A stretch of DNA of 44,588 nucleotides from contig JAQIFP010000015.1 in the NCBI GenBank assembly GCA_030141585.1, positions 1 to 44,588 on the forward strand, in the 5' to 3' direction. Within the stretch, counting starts at the first letter, position 1; each line of letters starts with the position of its first letter. Shown here one piece after another: positions 13,660-23,587 of this stretch. The translations under genes were made by a program, and so were the position numbers. Source of the stretch: Ophryocystis elektroscirrha (lineage: Eukaryota; Apicomplexa; Conoidasida; Neogregarinorida; Ophryocystidae). The notes under the pieces were generated by a model. That model made no database searches. It saw only the letters and a program-made list of their open reading frames with translations, and was not told the origin of the DNA.

Positions 13660-13698
13660 ATTATAAAACAGGTTGTACCTAAAAAAATCAATACAATT
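13660..13698. promoter_or_regulatory. 39-bp bidirectional start-to-start region (PFDN6/UBC9)
   Basis: Only 39 bp separate the start codons of the divergent prefoldin 6 and UBC9 genes. Any core promoter must therefore be shared or extend into the coding sequences. No TATA box or other motif can be named with confidence in this AT-rich context. The assignment rests on geometry alone. Confidence 0.5.
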
Positions 13699-14320
13699 AT
13701 GAGTTCCATTGCTAAACGAAGACTTGCGCAAGAAAAATCAGTAAGTTTTTTATTTTTGAAAGTTTTAAGGATTGGAGGAAAGACCACCCTCCAGGTTTTA
13801 GCGCAAAATACGCTATTATAGAATCAGAAAAAGGTATCGAGCAAAATCCAATGAAATGGATTTGCAAAATTCCAGGCCGGCAAGGGGTAGAAAAAATGTA
13901 TATATATATAATTAAAGTCAGCTTGGGCTGGAGGAGAATATACACTTGTGATGGAATTTTCAGACGATTATCCTTCCAAGCCTCCTAAATGTACTTTATT
14001 TATATCTCTAGCATATTAGGTAAATTCGATCCAGTCTTATTCCATCCTAACATATATCCGAGCGGTACAGTTTGTCTTTCAATTCTAAACGAAGATGAAG
14101 ATTGGAAGCCATCAATTACCATTAGACAGATACTTTTAGGAATTCAAGTACAATAGAACAAAAATTTATAAAATTTAGGATCTATTGGATAATCCCAATC
14201 CCAATTCTCCTGCGCAAGCTGACCCTTATTTGTTATTTACAACGAATAAAACTGAATATTTTAAGCGTGTCAGAAAATTGGCTAAGGTGAAAAATTGGCA
14301 ATTATTTTAAGAACTATTAG
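13699..14320 (+). CDS. UBC9: SUMO-conjugating enzyme UBC9 (E2)
   Basis: Six exons separated by introns of 29, 31, 29, 31 and 25 nt join into exactly 158 aa, the same length as human UBC9. The E2 fold is complete. It has the N-terminal helix [13 protein letters not shown] that binds E1/SUMO and the [14 protein letters not shown] strand region. It also has [15 protein letters not shown] with the catalytic Cys, the [17 protein letters not shown] segment and a final helix. The enzyme accepts SUMO from the SAE1/SAE2 E1 and passes it to lysines, with or without an E3. A SIZ/PIAS-type E3 lies at 35.5-37.8 kb in the same window. Identification is firm. An intron interrupts the codon of the Cys in PPKC, which illustrates how finely this gene is split. 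Confidence 0.95.
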
Positions 14321-14541
14321 GAATTTACACCTATTAGTAATAAATGTATTCTGGAGAACAAATAATGGTTTTTCTAAGAAGCATTCAAGTTCAATAACAA
14401 TCTTATTTTTTTTTTCATCAATTGAGAAAGTACAATTATATATAATAGTTGAATTAAAAAACATTTGTAGTATTTAAATTTATGTGTACTTTAAAAAATT
14501 ATTGTAATTATACAAATGCTCCTTATCTATAATTTTGTACC

Positions 14542-15479
14542 ATGACTGAACAGCACAAAGAACTTGATACAAAAATTAAACATACAGACACTAAATCAAA
14601 ATTAGCAGAGCTACAGGCAAAAATTAAATCTTTTGAATTACATCTTCAAGAAGAATCTGAGCACAAACGATTCAATGAAGATAAGAGATTGACAGCTATT
14701 ATTGAAAATTTAACAAATTTTGAAAAATCGTTAACCGCTGAAATTCAAAGACGGCTTGAGACTTTTAAAGCCATACAACAGGTTTCATAATAGTTTAAAG
14801 TAATTGAGTGTCATGAATTAAATCAGGAGTTTAATGAATCGCTCACGAATTTAGAAAGTAATGTTTCAAAATTATTAGAAAATAAAGAAAACCAAATCGC
14901 AACTGCAGTGGAAACTTTGCATTATAGATTCGATGAAATTTGTTCAGAAATCAATGAAAGGCAGCTATTTAATAGAAATAAACTGGAATCACTATCAGCA
15001 ACCCTACATAAAGCTGCATTAAATTTGTCAAAAACAAAAGTAATTTATGCGTCAGCAATTAAGAATTAGACTTCTATTGAAGAAGAGATAGAACAGCGCC
15101 GTAATAAAGAAGAAATATTACTCAACAAAGTAGCAGATTTAGAAAATAGATTAACCTCGAAAATTGCTCATGAAGAGGTAATAATTATTATAATTTACGA
15201 ATGCGGTTTAGAATATACGGTTTAAAAATTTCGAGCATGTAGAAAAATCATTAAAATCCATTATAAATGATCATGTCGCTTTAGATTTGACATTTCAGAA
15301 AAAATTAGCAAATGAGCTACAATTTTTCAGGGATGCTTTAGAGTCAGAGATAGAAGTAGAGTTTGCAATTAAAAAAAAATTTATAGACTCGTGAAAAATC
15401 CGATGATGACATAATTCAAGTTCTAAACCAGTATACAGGAGCGTTACATAGCGCTTTGAAATCTATAAATATTGGCTAA
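14542..15479 (+). CDS. SFA: SF-assemblin (striated fibre assemblin)
   Basis: Five exons (introns 45, 30, 34 and 31 nt) give a 265-aa, almost entirely coiled-coil protein. Segments such as LAELQAKIKSFELHLQEESE, then EEEIEQRRNKEEILLNKVAD and the terminal DDIIQVLNQYTGALHSALKS match the SF-assemblin/beta-giardin family in order and spacing. In green algae the protein builds striated basal-body rootlets. In apicomplexans SFA fibres link the centrosome to the daughter-cell apical complex during budding, so a role in cell division is likely. The stop codon (15477-15479) overlaps that of MAT1 on the other strand. Confidence 0.85.
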
Positions 15480-16081
15480 TATGTGCCGGGATTTTCTAAT
15501 CCTTTCCATAATTCAAGTCTTAATTTCATTCCAATCAAATGTTTGGATAGTCCACTTGCTGTAAAAATTTTTCGACGATTACGAATAGCTTGACGAACAA
15601 GCTTAGAATAAATCAATCCACTTTGCAACGGTTTAGGAAATTTATTGACTGTCGCCAAACTATTCATCGACTTATCAGTTTCAAATATTTCTGGCTCTTT
15701 TTTTTGAAGGCTGTGTACAAGATGCTTTTTAGATGGATCATCACCAAGCCAGAATCGACAGTGTTGAACTATTTCAAAAAACACGCCTTCTTTGGCGACA
15801 ATTGATTTAGTTTCTTCTAAAAGTTGTCTAGACGCTTTTTGAGAACAGTCTAAAATTTTTTTTTGATTATTAGCTTCATATAACATAATTTCGTCTTGAA
15901 TTTGTTTTTTTTTTAAACCATCTTGTTCGTAACACAATAAATATATTAATTCTTCTTTTTTCTCTAGAAAATCATTGTAGTCAGGAGTATTTTTAAAATC
16001 ATCTCGCTCAAGATTAAGCACTGAAGAAATTCTTTCTCTTACATGTTTTTCTTGTTCCAAATGAAATTCAAAATTTTGCAT
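15476..16081 (-). CDS. MNAT1: MAT1-like CDK-activating kinase assembly factor, no RING finger
   Basis: This is a single 201-aa minus-strand frame. EKHVRERISSVLNLERDDF followed by DYNDFLEKKEELIYLL corresponds to the segment just after the RING in human MAT1 and yeast Tfb3 (VRKKVLKIYNKREEDF...YNDFLEE.E.IV). A helical/coiled-coil region follows. The C-terminal SGLSKHLIGMKLRLELWKGLE resembles the MAT1 end that docks on CDK7/cyclin H. MAT1 stabilises that kinase and tethers it to TFIIH. The usual N-terminal C3HC4 RING of about 60 residues is missing. The frame upstream of ATG 16081 is closed by a TAA within 10 bp, and the next gene on the strand ends at 16189 and has no RING cysteines. Either the domain was lost or it lies in an exon I cannot see. 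Confidence 0.72.
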   Translation of the reverse strand: MQNFEFHLEQEKHVRERISSVLNLERDDFKNTPDYNDFLEKKEELIYLLCYEQDGLKKKQIQDEIMLYEANNQKKILDCSQKASRQLLEETKSIVAKEGVFFEIVQHCRFWLGDDPSKKHLVHSLQKKEPEIFETDKSMNSLATVNKFPKPLQSGLIYSKLVRQAIRNRRKIFTASGLSKHLIGMKLRLELWKGLENPGTY

Positions 16082-16188
16082 TTCTTGATATTAAAAACTG
16101 TGAATTAACATATTTAATTAAATAAATTTTGATGAATTTTATTGAAACAAGAGAGTTAATAATTTAGTTATTAAATATAAAAAAATAA

Positions 16189-16437
16189 TTAACTTTTATA
16201 AACTAAAATTTCGTATTCGTATTTTCCTATTACTACTGAATGACGGCAATATAACGAACCAAAATTGTTGTCAAAGAACCTATAATGGAATATTTACAAA
16301 TGTATAGATTACGTGGGTTGAAGTAAATATGAGACGCACGATTTTATATTGAACTGGGCTTTAAAATTTTGGATAATATCAAATAATTTAGACAATGTTG
16401 TCTTATTGTCACAGGATCTAACTTGATGGTATGTCAT
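16189..16437 (-). CDS. hypothetical protein, 2 exons
   Basis: Minus-strand ATG 16437 and one 33-nt intron give a 71-aa product ending at 16189 (length divisible by three). It shows an amphipathic helix (TTLSKLFDIIQNFKAQF) followed by a probable beta region (LYCRHSVVIGKYEYEILVY). No family is recognised. I tested whether it could be the missing N-terminus of MAT1: it has scattered Cys but no CxxC pairs of a RING, and it ends in a stop. Confidence 0.45.
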
Positions 16438-16536
16438 TGTATAGAGATCATAAAATTATTAATTTATTTAACGTTCAACTGAAATAAATTTAAAATGCAT
16501 GTAAGTTATAGAAACGAGTACTTCATAATTTTTTTT

Positions 16537-17019
16537 TTATCCCATAAAATAAGTTAAGATTGGAGCAAAATTATGGAGTGCTAGTTCTACGCTCTCTTCA
16601 TGCTAAAAAATTAGAGAATTATTCATACTTACATTAGAATCATGTACTATTATAGATTTTGGGGAGATAATAATTTTACATTTAAGCCACTCTGGAATTT
16701 TTGCGTCAGGTATCTAAAAAATGAATCAAATGATAGAACAAAAACTTTACTGTGTACTCATCTTCGATAGTTTTCTTGGTAATTGATTCCAATGTCATAT
16801 AATTGGTTAATTTGTTATGTTCAGTAGATTTATAAATAAGTTTAATATTTTCAATATATTTTTCTACAAGAACAATTTGTTAAAACAATTTACTTGAATC
16901 ATCTGATTGGCAAGAAAATTCCGAGTTATATCTCACGATCAATAAACAATTTGCGAATTCAGGGTCATAAGTCTACATTGGTTGATGTTTAAATAAAGTT
17001 CTCAACTGTTTTCCACCAT
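16537..17019 (-). CDS. hypothetical protein, 5 exons
   Basis: A chain of minus-strand exons joins through introns of 44, 30, 37 and 30 nt into 113 aa (length divisible by three). Translation would start at ATG 17019, after which the first intron follows at once, so the first coding exon holds only the initiator Met. The rest includes DPEFANCLLIVRYNSEFSC, a KKYIENIKLIYKS helix and EWLKCKIIISPKSIIVHDS, suggesting a small mixed alpha/beta protein. The family is not recognised. The one-codon first exon is unusual and could be replaced by an unseen upstream exon. Confidence 0.42.
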
Positions 17020-17141
17020 GGAAAAATTAGTTGAATATACAGATATAATTCATAGATATTAATTATATATATTTCATGATGAATGTCAATTAAACCTTGT
17101 AAAAGATTTATATTATTAAACTTTAACCTATAACGTTAATG

Positions 17142-17501
17142 ATGGAAAGCTTTTTGGGTAAATTCAAGAGGCTTTGCGAGTTAAGTCGTGAAAATATCCT
17201 TTCATTCTATCAATTAGACATGAGTTTACCATTTGTAGCTTTCGTCACAAACTTTCACAGATTCGGATATGCATACAATTGTGTAGCTTGAATTATCATT
17301 TCTTCTTATATATAAAAGACTACTATCTTTTTTGTTTGAACTGCATGGTTTTAATAGTATGATTAAATTAGTCTAAAACCAATTTTATTGATAATATATT
17401 ACATCTTCATATATGACGTTTTTCATTTTTTTGAGGTATTTGATGCAGTCGAAAAACAGGAGATCAATGCACATATACGTAACATAGCGTCTAAATTTTG
17501 A
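17142..17501 (+). CDS. possible small hypothetical protein
   Basis: ATG 17142 opens a 49-codon frame (MESFLGKFKRLCELSREN...) with coding-like composition. A later stretch ending at 17501 (VFDAVEKQEINAHIRNIASK) also looks coding and could be joined through one or two introns between about 17277 and 17437. The exact joins are not resolved. The stop would be 7 bp from that of the minus-strand frame at 17509. Treat this as a tentative gene. Confidence 0.3.
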
Positions 17502-17508
17502 TTTTACG

Positions 17509-17682
17509 TCAAATTTCAAACTTTTTGATAAATTTCGTAACATTGGACAAATTTAAGGGTGTAGTTAATATTGTATTAGATGGTATTTTAGAATAAACAT
17601 TGTTAAAATAAAAGGAGTAAAAAGGATCTAACGATTTCGAAGACCATTGTTTTAATGGAAAATATTGGGCATGATAGTTCAT
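17509..17682 (-). CDS. possible small hypothetical protein
   Basis: This minus-strand frame from ATG 17682 encodes 57 aa (MNYHAQYFPLKQWSSKSLDP...) and ends in a basic helix, SNVTKFIKKFEI. The frame stays open upstream of the ATG for 12 more codons, so a further 5' exon is possible. The residue mix is compatible with a small mitochondrial or ribosomal protein, but this is a guess and no family was recognised. Confidence 0.3.
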   Translation of the reverse strand: MNYHAQYFPLKQWSSKSLDPFYSFYFNNVYSKIPSNTILTTPLNLSNVTKFIKKFEI

Positions 17683-17886
17683 ATATACAAAATTTTTTAT
17701 GGTGCCTATTTGTTTCAAATATATATAAATAAAGGAATGTCATTCAGAGGAAGCCAGTATTATTTTAGACTAATAAGTTGTGAAATAAAAACAATTTACA
17801 TTTATCAATATATCTTTTGCGTTGTGAATTTTTGTTGTGTTAACTAAATTTTCAACACTAATGCAAACTGAGTTATATTAAATTTA

Positions 17887-20800
17887 TTACTTGACATTCT
17901 GCTTGGTTTTTCTAAATGATGAAGCCTTAAAAGCATTTTTTAAGCTTTCTGCTATTATTGAATTGAAAAAAAATCCTTACAAATTATAAATTTATTCACA
18001 CTTACCCGAAATATTTTGTTTTTCCATAAATTTCAAGATTTCTTTCTGGCGACAAGCCGAATTTAAAAAAGCTTCTTTGCACGGATTTGTCTGTCTTCTT
18101 TCAAAATCCATTATTTCCATAGAAAGTTGTGAGTTTTGCCAAGATGAGATCCAGCTATAATCAAATAGTAATTAACTTTTTTTAACTTATTAAAAGATCC
18201 AAATGTAAAACATTTAGGAGGCGCCAATTGCATTATACTCTTTCCAGAGTGTTCACAGACATATCTGTCAAAATTACAAACTAAATATTTGATATATGGA
18301 GATTGGTTTATATTTTGACATTTAAACTTGTAAAAACAAATGTAACGAAAACCTGTCCAATCTGATACACTAAGTGGACGAAACGGTACAATTTTTTCAA
18401 ATATATAAGATAGTAACAATAATAAAGTTGCTGAATATCTTGTATACAACGATGAAAATTTAACAATGATAGAACCTCCGTATTTTAAAGAATGCAACGC
18501 CTATTCATCTTTATATTTAATATAATTACAATTAAAATCATGGCAAAAAGCGGTTTTTTTTGCTCTATCTCATTGTATGCAACTTCGCATGGGATACTGT
18601 AACTATCTTGCGAATTTGAGCTTATTTCAGGATTAATATGTATAATTGAAGATTTGTCAATGTATTTTAACGAATCTAGCCATTTGCTTATTGGCTTATT
18701 CAAGTGAATATCTTTCAGGTTTATGACTTTGCTTGCAAGTTCATCATTACTGTCACCTAATCGATCTGATTCGATTACGAACAGTTTTGATCCAGGAATA
18801 TGTTTGTTTTTCGCAAGTTCAGCCAATGGGAAATTTTTATTGCAACTAATGTCCAAATAAGAATCTGTTAAGGGACTCCAAATATTTTCTAATTCTATTT
18901 TATCGGCTAAACACATATCTCTTAAAATTAAAGAAAGATGTATTGAATCGGCCAATGGAATATGTAAAAAATTTTCTTCATCACTGTAAACGATTTGCTG
19001 CTTTTCTTCCAATAATAAGCAATCTCCAATTGTGAATGGATAAATCATAGGTTTTTCAGTTCTTATTCGAATTAATCTAAAGCGTATTAAATTACATCAA
19101 ATTACTTGGTTAAATTGTTTTCCTCGACAAATCTTGAAATTTTGAATTGATATGCTTTTAAGTTCAAAGCAAATGTACACCAATCTGAGTACTCAGGATT
19201 TTCCCTCAGTATGTGGGCTCTTTTTTCAATAAACTTTGTATCATTCGCCAGATTTTCCGTAAAAAACAATTTAGTAATTTGTTTGCCAAAGGTATTCAAC
19301 ACTGAATGTTTTTCGGCTTGTTCTATTGTCCAGGAAGCGTTAAAACCAGCAAAATCCTATTTATAATTGATAATTGATTCACAAACTTGTTGAGAATGCA
19401 GTCCTTTCCGGTCACTCTTAAGTTGTGGATAAAAAAAATCAATATCTTCTAGCTTATTTAAATCATATCCTATAAAATCACTATTTCTTTCTATGCATAA
19501 CAAACCTGATTTTTCCATCAAACGCAAAGCTAGATCACTAGAACTATTTGGCTTGGACTCTTGCTTCAAGGTTGCAGGAGGATCTAATTTTAATAATATT
19601 TTAAAATTTTCGTTTTTGTTTTTTCGAATTTCTTGCAAATTTGTCCAGTCGGTATAAAAATCAGTTCTTATTTTTTGAACTCCTTGAATTTTAAGTCTTG
19701 ATAATAATCTTCTTAAACGTTAGGTATCTACCTATTTTTTTGAGTTGTTGAAAACCCTTGATTTCCATCAATAAATATGTCACTCAACAGTCGAGCATCC
19801 TTATTTATGCATCTTAAGAAATATGAGTTAAACTGAAATTACTGTATTTTAAATCTTTGAATAAATTGTTTTGCTATCCGAACACGTTCATTTTGTATTT
19901 GGTCATCAAATTTTGATGAAAGGATCAGTTTTTGATTGAAGAATCTAAAATTTATGTGGAAATTCGAGAACATACGCTATGTTTGACTGAATTGCTTTGA
20001 CTTGCTTATTTGTAAATTTTTCGACACATTTAATATATTCTTGCATAAATCCTTTGGGAATCCATTTTGAGGGAAATACTTCAATATTTGGCTGGTCAAA
20101 AATTTTTCTATCGACGACTAAAGCAATTATAAATATACAGCTCTACATTTTTTCAACTCAGTTAATAAAGAAGAAAAAATTCCTCTGAAATATTTAGCAA
20201 TGACGTATACTTCCCCGCTGCCAGCTCGAGACATTTGAGGTTTCATCACGTAAATCTATTACAAAAAATTCATATTGTTTAATCATTAAAACAATTGGTA
20301 GTATAAGTTTTTTTAGATAAGTACTTTTTCAAATAGAAAAGAAAGTAATGCTAGAATAGACAAAGAATGACTTTCGTAAAGCGTAAACATTTTGATTACA
20401 AAATGCCCTCCGTTTTGTAAGCAATTTACAGCACAAACAAGCCTGAAAGTTAAGTTTTGGATCAAATTTTACTCTGCAAAATGCAAAGACACTGTAATGG
20501 CTTCCTGATTGTTAGCATCATATTGGCAATCAACAGAACCATCAGCAGTCACAAAGTGTACCAAATTATCTTTACAATTTTTATGAATAGACAAAGCAAA
20601 AGAATCTATGTTTTGCGTCAGCTTAATATTTCCACTATCATCGCAACCTCTTAACCACCGATTGTGAGTATGACTAATTTTGGGTGAATTTATATATAGT
20701 TACCAATAAAATAAGTCATCATCTACCATTGCATATACATCATTCCCTAAATTCTATTATTAAACTTGACACTTACCTTCATAATAAGGATTTAGACTAA

Positions 20801-21440
20801 CGGCTTTCCAATCGAAATCGCATTTAGATTCTCTATATATAAATTAATCAGTTTCAAATCACCTCTTAAGATTAATTTCAGGTGAAGTTTGTAAATAATG
20901 ATTTGTACAGGCAATAAAAGCTCCAGGACATTCGCAGAGATGTACTATAACTATTGATAAAAAAAACCGTTTTACAGCTTTTAAATATTTGCTTGCCATC
21001 AATATTTTTGGGAGAAACTAACTCAAAAACAAACAAGATTTCATATAATTTACACCAAGCATTTGTCACCATTTCAGGAGGGGTTACATTATTAGAATTA
21101 GGTGTTAGATTTCTTACACTCTTTACAACATTTGCTGTGCATAATGTGCGACGCGTTAATTTTTTCCATTCAGTAATGTCGATTGTGTCTAAAGTAGACC
21201 TGACCGAATTTAAAATATTTTTCAATTCAAGAATTTTTTCATTTATTTTGAAGTTTGGCAAGCCTTGCTGGTGTTATTTTTATTTCACAGCTTACAGAAT
21301 TCTTCGAATGAATTACATATACATAATTTTTTACGGTTTGAACAATTTTTACATGCTTCTGTGAGTGGAATCCGACACTGTGTATTAAAACAATATACAT
21401 TATCACATTCTGCTATTTTTTTTGATGGTTCATTTTTCAT
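17887..21440 (-). CDS. CMTR2: Cap-2 mRNA 2'-O-methyltransferase (CMTR2/FTSJD1-like)
   Basis: This long minus-strand gene with many short introns starts at ATG 21440. After a Cys-rich N-terminus, the order matches human CMTR2. There is ITEWKKLTRRT (the EEWHQHT helix) and VTNAWCKLYEIL, then VHLCECPGAFIACTNHYL (the FtsJ SAM-binding CExPGxF motif). WKAVSLNPYYE, HFVTADGSVDCQ (catalytic Asp) and GGHFVIKMFTLYE (catalytic Lys and Glu of the K-D-K-E tetrad) follow. A second Rossmann-like domain, usually inactive in CMTR2, follows (LKYGGSIIVKFSSLYTRYS, then a PLSVSDWTGFRYICF block). The final exons continue past an apparent stop at 18111 via a 34-nt intron and end with ASSFRKTKQNVK at 17887. The enzyme methylates the ribose of the second transcribed nucleotide of capped mRNA. 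CMTR1 is less likely because of the AWCK/HLCE block and the two-domain layout. Confidence 0.82.
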
Positions 21441-21609
21441 TTTGAAATTTAAATCAAAATTGAGTGTTTTAATGCGTCACTCAGAACTCATAAAAAAACT
21501 AATTTATGTTGGTGTAGAAGATCGTATACCTGATAAAACAAAAACTTCGAAAGTTGAATATTCTGAGTTGTTTGGAGTGAGAACAAGTATAGTTGTTAAT
21601 TAAATTGTG

Positions 21610-22072
21610 TTAATCATCAAAGTAAAAAGTTGAAATAGTTTTAGATTGTTTAAATATTTCAATTCCTACATTTTTCTTGTGAATTTGAAAAGCTGGCACA
21701 TGAAACTGTCCGCAAGAACATTTCAGCCCTATCCAAGAAAAATAACCTAGTTTTGTTTTACACTAAATGTTTGTGTCGTAAACTTTAGCATACATTGGTA
21801 TTGTAGCATGTCAACAATCCTTCAAGGGATTCCTAAATAAACTCTTGCATTAGTTATTTATTACTAATGAAGACATCCATTTTAATGGTTGTATAAACAT
21901 TGATGAACAATTACGCGTCTGATACATAGTACAATGTTATGTTTTATACATTCGAAGTTACACAATTTAATAAACAATCTGTACTAAATAAAGGTGATCG
22001 ACACAACCTAAAACTTTAAAAATATATAAAAGAAATTTACCTGCAGCAGTATGTATAATTTTCGTTACTCAT
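21610..22072 (-). CDS. YVH1: YVH1 (DUSP12) zinc-binding domain protein without phosphatase domain
   Basis: Five exons (introns 33, 43, 32 and 31 nt) give 107 aa, divisible by three, starting at ATG 22072. The whole protein aligns with the C-terminal zinc domain of YVH1/DUSP12. It has YCCRLCRSPLF (first Cys pair), SSMFIQPLKWM (human YFIEPVQWM), CKTKLGYFSWIGLKCSCGQF (human KLGSFNWYGEQCSCGRW) and VPAFQIHKKNV (human TPAFQIHKNRV). The N-terminal dual-specificity phosphatase domain is absent. CWC27 starts 68 bp away on the other strand, leaving no room for upstream exons. In yeast the zinc domain alone supports release of Mrt4 from pre-60S particles, so the protein could still serve ribosome assembly. 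Confidence 0.85.
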
Positions 22073-22140
22073 TTTAACTTATCACTTATATAAAATGAAG
22101 CTTTACAATTTTGTATATATATTCTTTGGTACCTGTCATA

Positions 22141-23587
22141 ATGTCAGAAATATATGTTTCGGAACCCCCAACTAAAGGAAAAGTTATAATGCATACTTCG
22201 CATGGTCCATTAGATGTAGAGTTATGGTCTAAAGAATGTCCTAAAACTTGTGAACGGTTTTTCAAAAGATGTTATGAAAAAGTTTATAACGACGTATTAT
22301 TTCAAAGAATTGTTCCTAATTTTATAATTGAAACAGAAGAAATAGAAAGTAAGCAAGGTTTAACGTTTGCAATATTAAAGAGGATTGTTTCAAAATGGAA
22401 GAAACTCCTGTAGTCTCTGAATTTCATCCACGGCTGAAATTTAGATACCGTGGCTTAATTGGAATGGTTCCAAAAGATTTGGATTTAGGGAAAGTTAAAA
22501 TTCAGGCACGGGATCCGGATTACACAAAAACCTCCCAGTTTAGTAATCATTTTTTTATAACTCTTGGACCAGCTAACATCTTAAACCAAAAAAGCATTTT
22601 GTTTGGAAAAGTTTAGTAATCCACGCTTCAAGTTTTTTTAGGTAACTGGAAACTCACTTTATAATTTACTCAATTTGGCTGATGTGTCAATTGACCGTAA
22701 AACAGGGAAGCCATTAAGTCCCATAAAAATAAATTATATTGAAGTAAGGATTTTTACGATTAATGCATATACATAGATTTTATACTGCCCTTTTGAGAAA
22801 ATAATATTAAATTATCAAACTCAAACCGACAAATCCAAAGAACTCTTGTATTCTGCCTGTAAAAGTGAATTATCTGATATCAAGTAGAGTTAGAGTAGTT
22901 TCAAAAAAGTTGTTTTAGAGCTAAAAGCTCTTTAACCCTTGAGTATGAAGATTTTGACGTTCCTAATCCGCAATCAGTAGTATGTGCAAATAAAACCGCA
23001 ATTTAGAACCAAAAAGAAAGTATTTTGTCACAAAACGTGACATTGGTGAAAGAAATGTCAAGTGAAAAAGCTAACCATGTCTCAAACTTCAAGCAAAAAT
23101 TAAAAATGCGCGTTGCTGATCATTTAAAACACGAATGTAATAATGACAATACGAATTCAATAAGTGAAGTGGTTGAAGAGGTTCAGCACTCTGAGCTTAA
23201 TTTGAGAAAAGTAAATTAGATTTGTATAATTTTTGACAGCATGAAGCAAATATGTTAGCTTCAACTATTTCAAATGAGGATCAGGTGAATTAATTTTTAA
23301 TTGTACTTTATAGCAGGTTATAGAAAAACCTTTACACAAACGGGATGTAGTCAAAGAAAAAAAAGTTGCAAATTTTGTTTTTATATGTTGTTATAAAGGC
23401 TGCTGAAGCTATGAAGAACTTTGTTAAAAAACTACGTAGTAAGAATGAAAATGAAGACGCTATGGAATCTGATCCTTTTTGGTTTAATAACAAACTAAAT
23501 TTTGGAGTAGATTCTTCTCGTGTAAACTTTATTTAAATTTTACAATTAATATACATATAGGCCTATGAATGGAATCATGAAAGCTAA
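22141..23587 (+). CDS. CWC27: Spliceosomal cyclophilin-like protein CWC27
   Basis: About ten exons join into roughly 385 aa. The start MSEIYVSEPPTKGKVIMHTS is nearly that of human CWC27 (MSNIYIQEPPTNGKV). The cyclophilin domain continues with VELWSKECPKTCERF, VLFQRIVPNFI, FHPRLKFRYRGLIGM, SNHFFITLGPANILNQKSILFGKV and NLADVSIDRKTGKPLSP. A lysine/glutamate-rich tail ends in SDPFWFNNKLNFGVDSSRA. The catalytic loop is degenerate: after FQRIVPNFI the usual QGGD is replaced by ETEE, so prolyl isomerase activity is unlikely. CWC27 joins the activated spliceosome with CWC22. I prefer a last 39-nt intron and a stop at 23587 over the in-frame stop at 23536. The gene is head-to-head with the YVH1-domain gene. 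Confidence 0.88.

Noticed and set aside
9362..16081. XPF and MAT1 as a DNA-repair gene cluster
   Set aside because: Both relate to nucleotide excision repair, but five unrelated genes lie between them on both strands; eukaryotic gene order makes coincidence more likely.
16189..16437. Missing RING exon of MAT1
   Set aside because: The small gene here has no CxxC/CxH pairs and ends in its own stop, so it does not supply the RING.
17887..18120. A separate 59-aa minus-strand gene starting at 18120
   Set aside because: A 34-nt intron joins CMTR2 directly into this frame; treating it as a gene would require overlapping ends and a weak start.
20954..21603. Long plus-strand open frames opposite CMTR2
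   Set aside because: They lie antisense to CMTR2 exons with clear catalytic motifs and have no recognisable content of their own.
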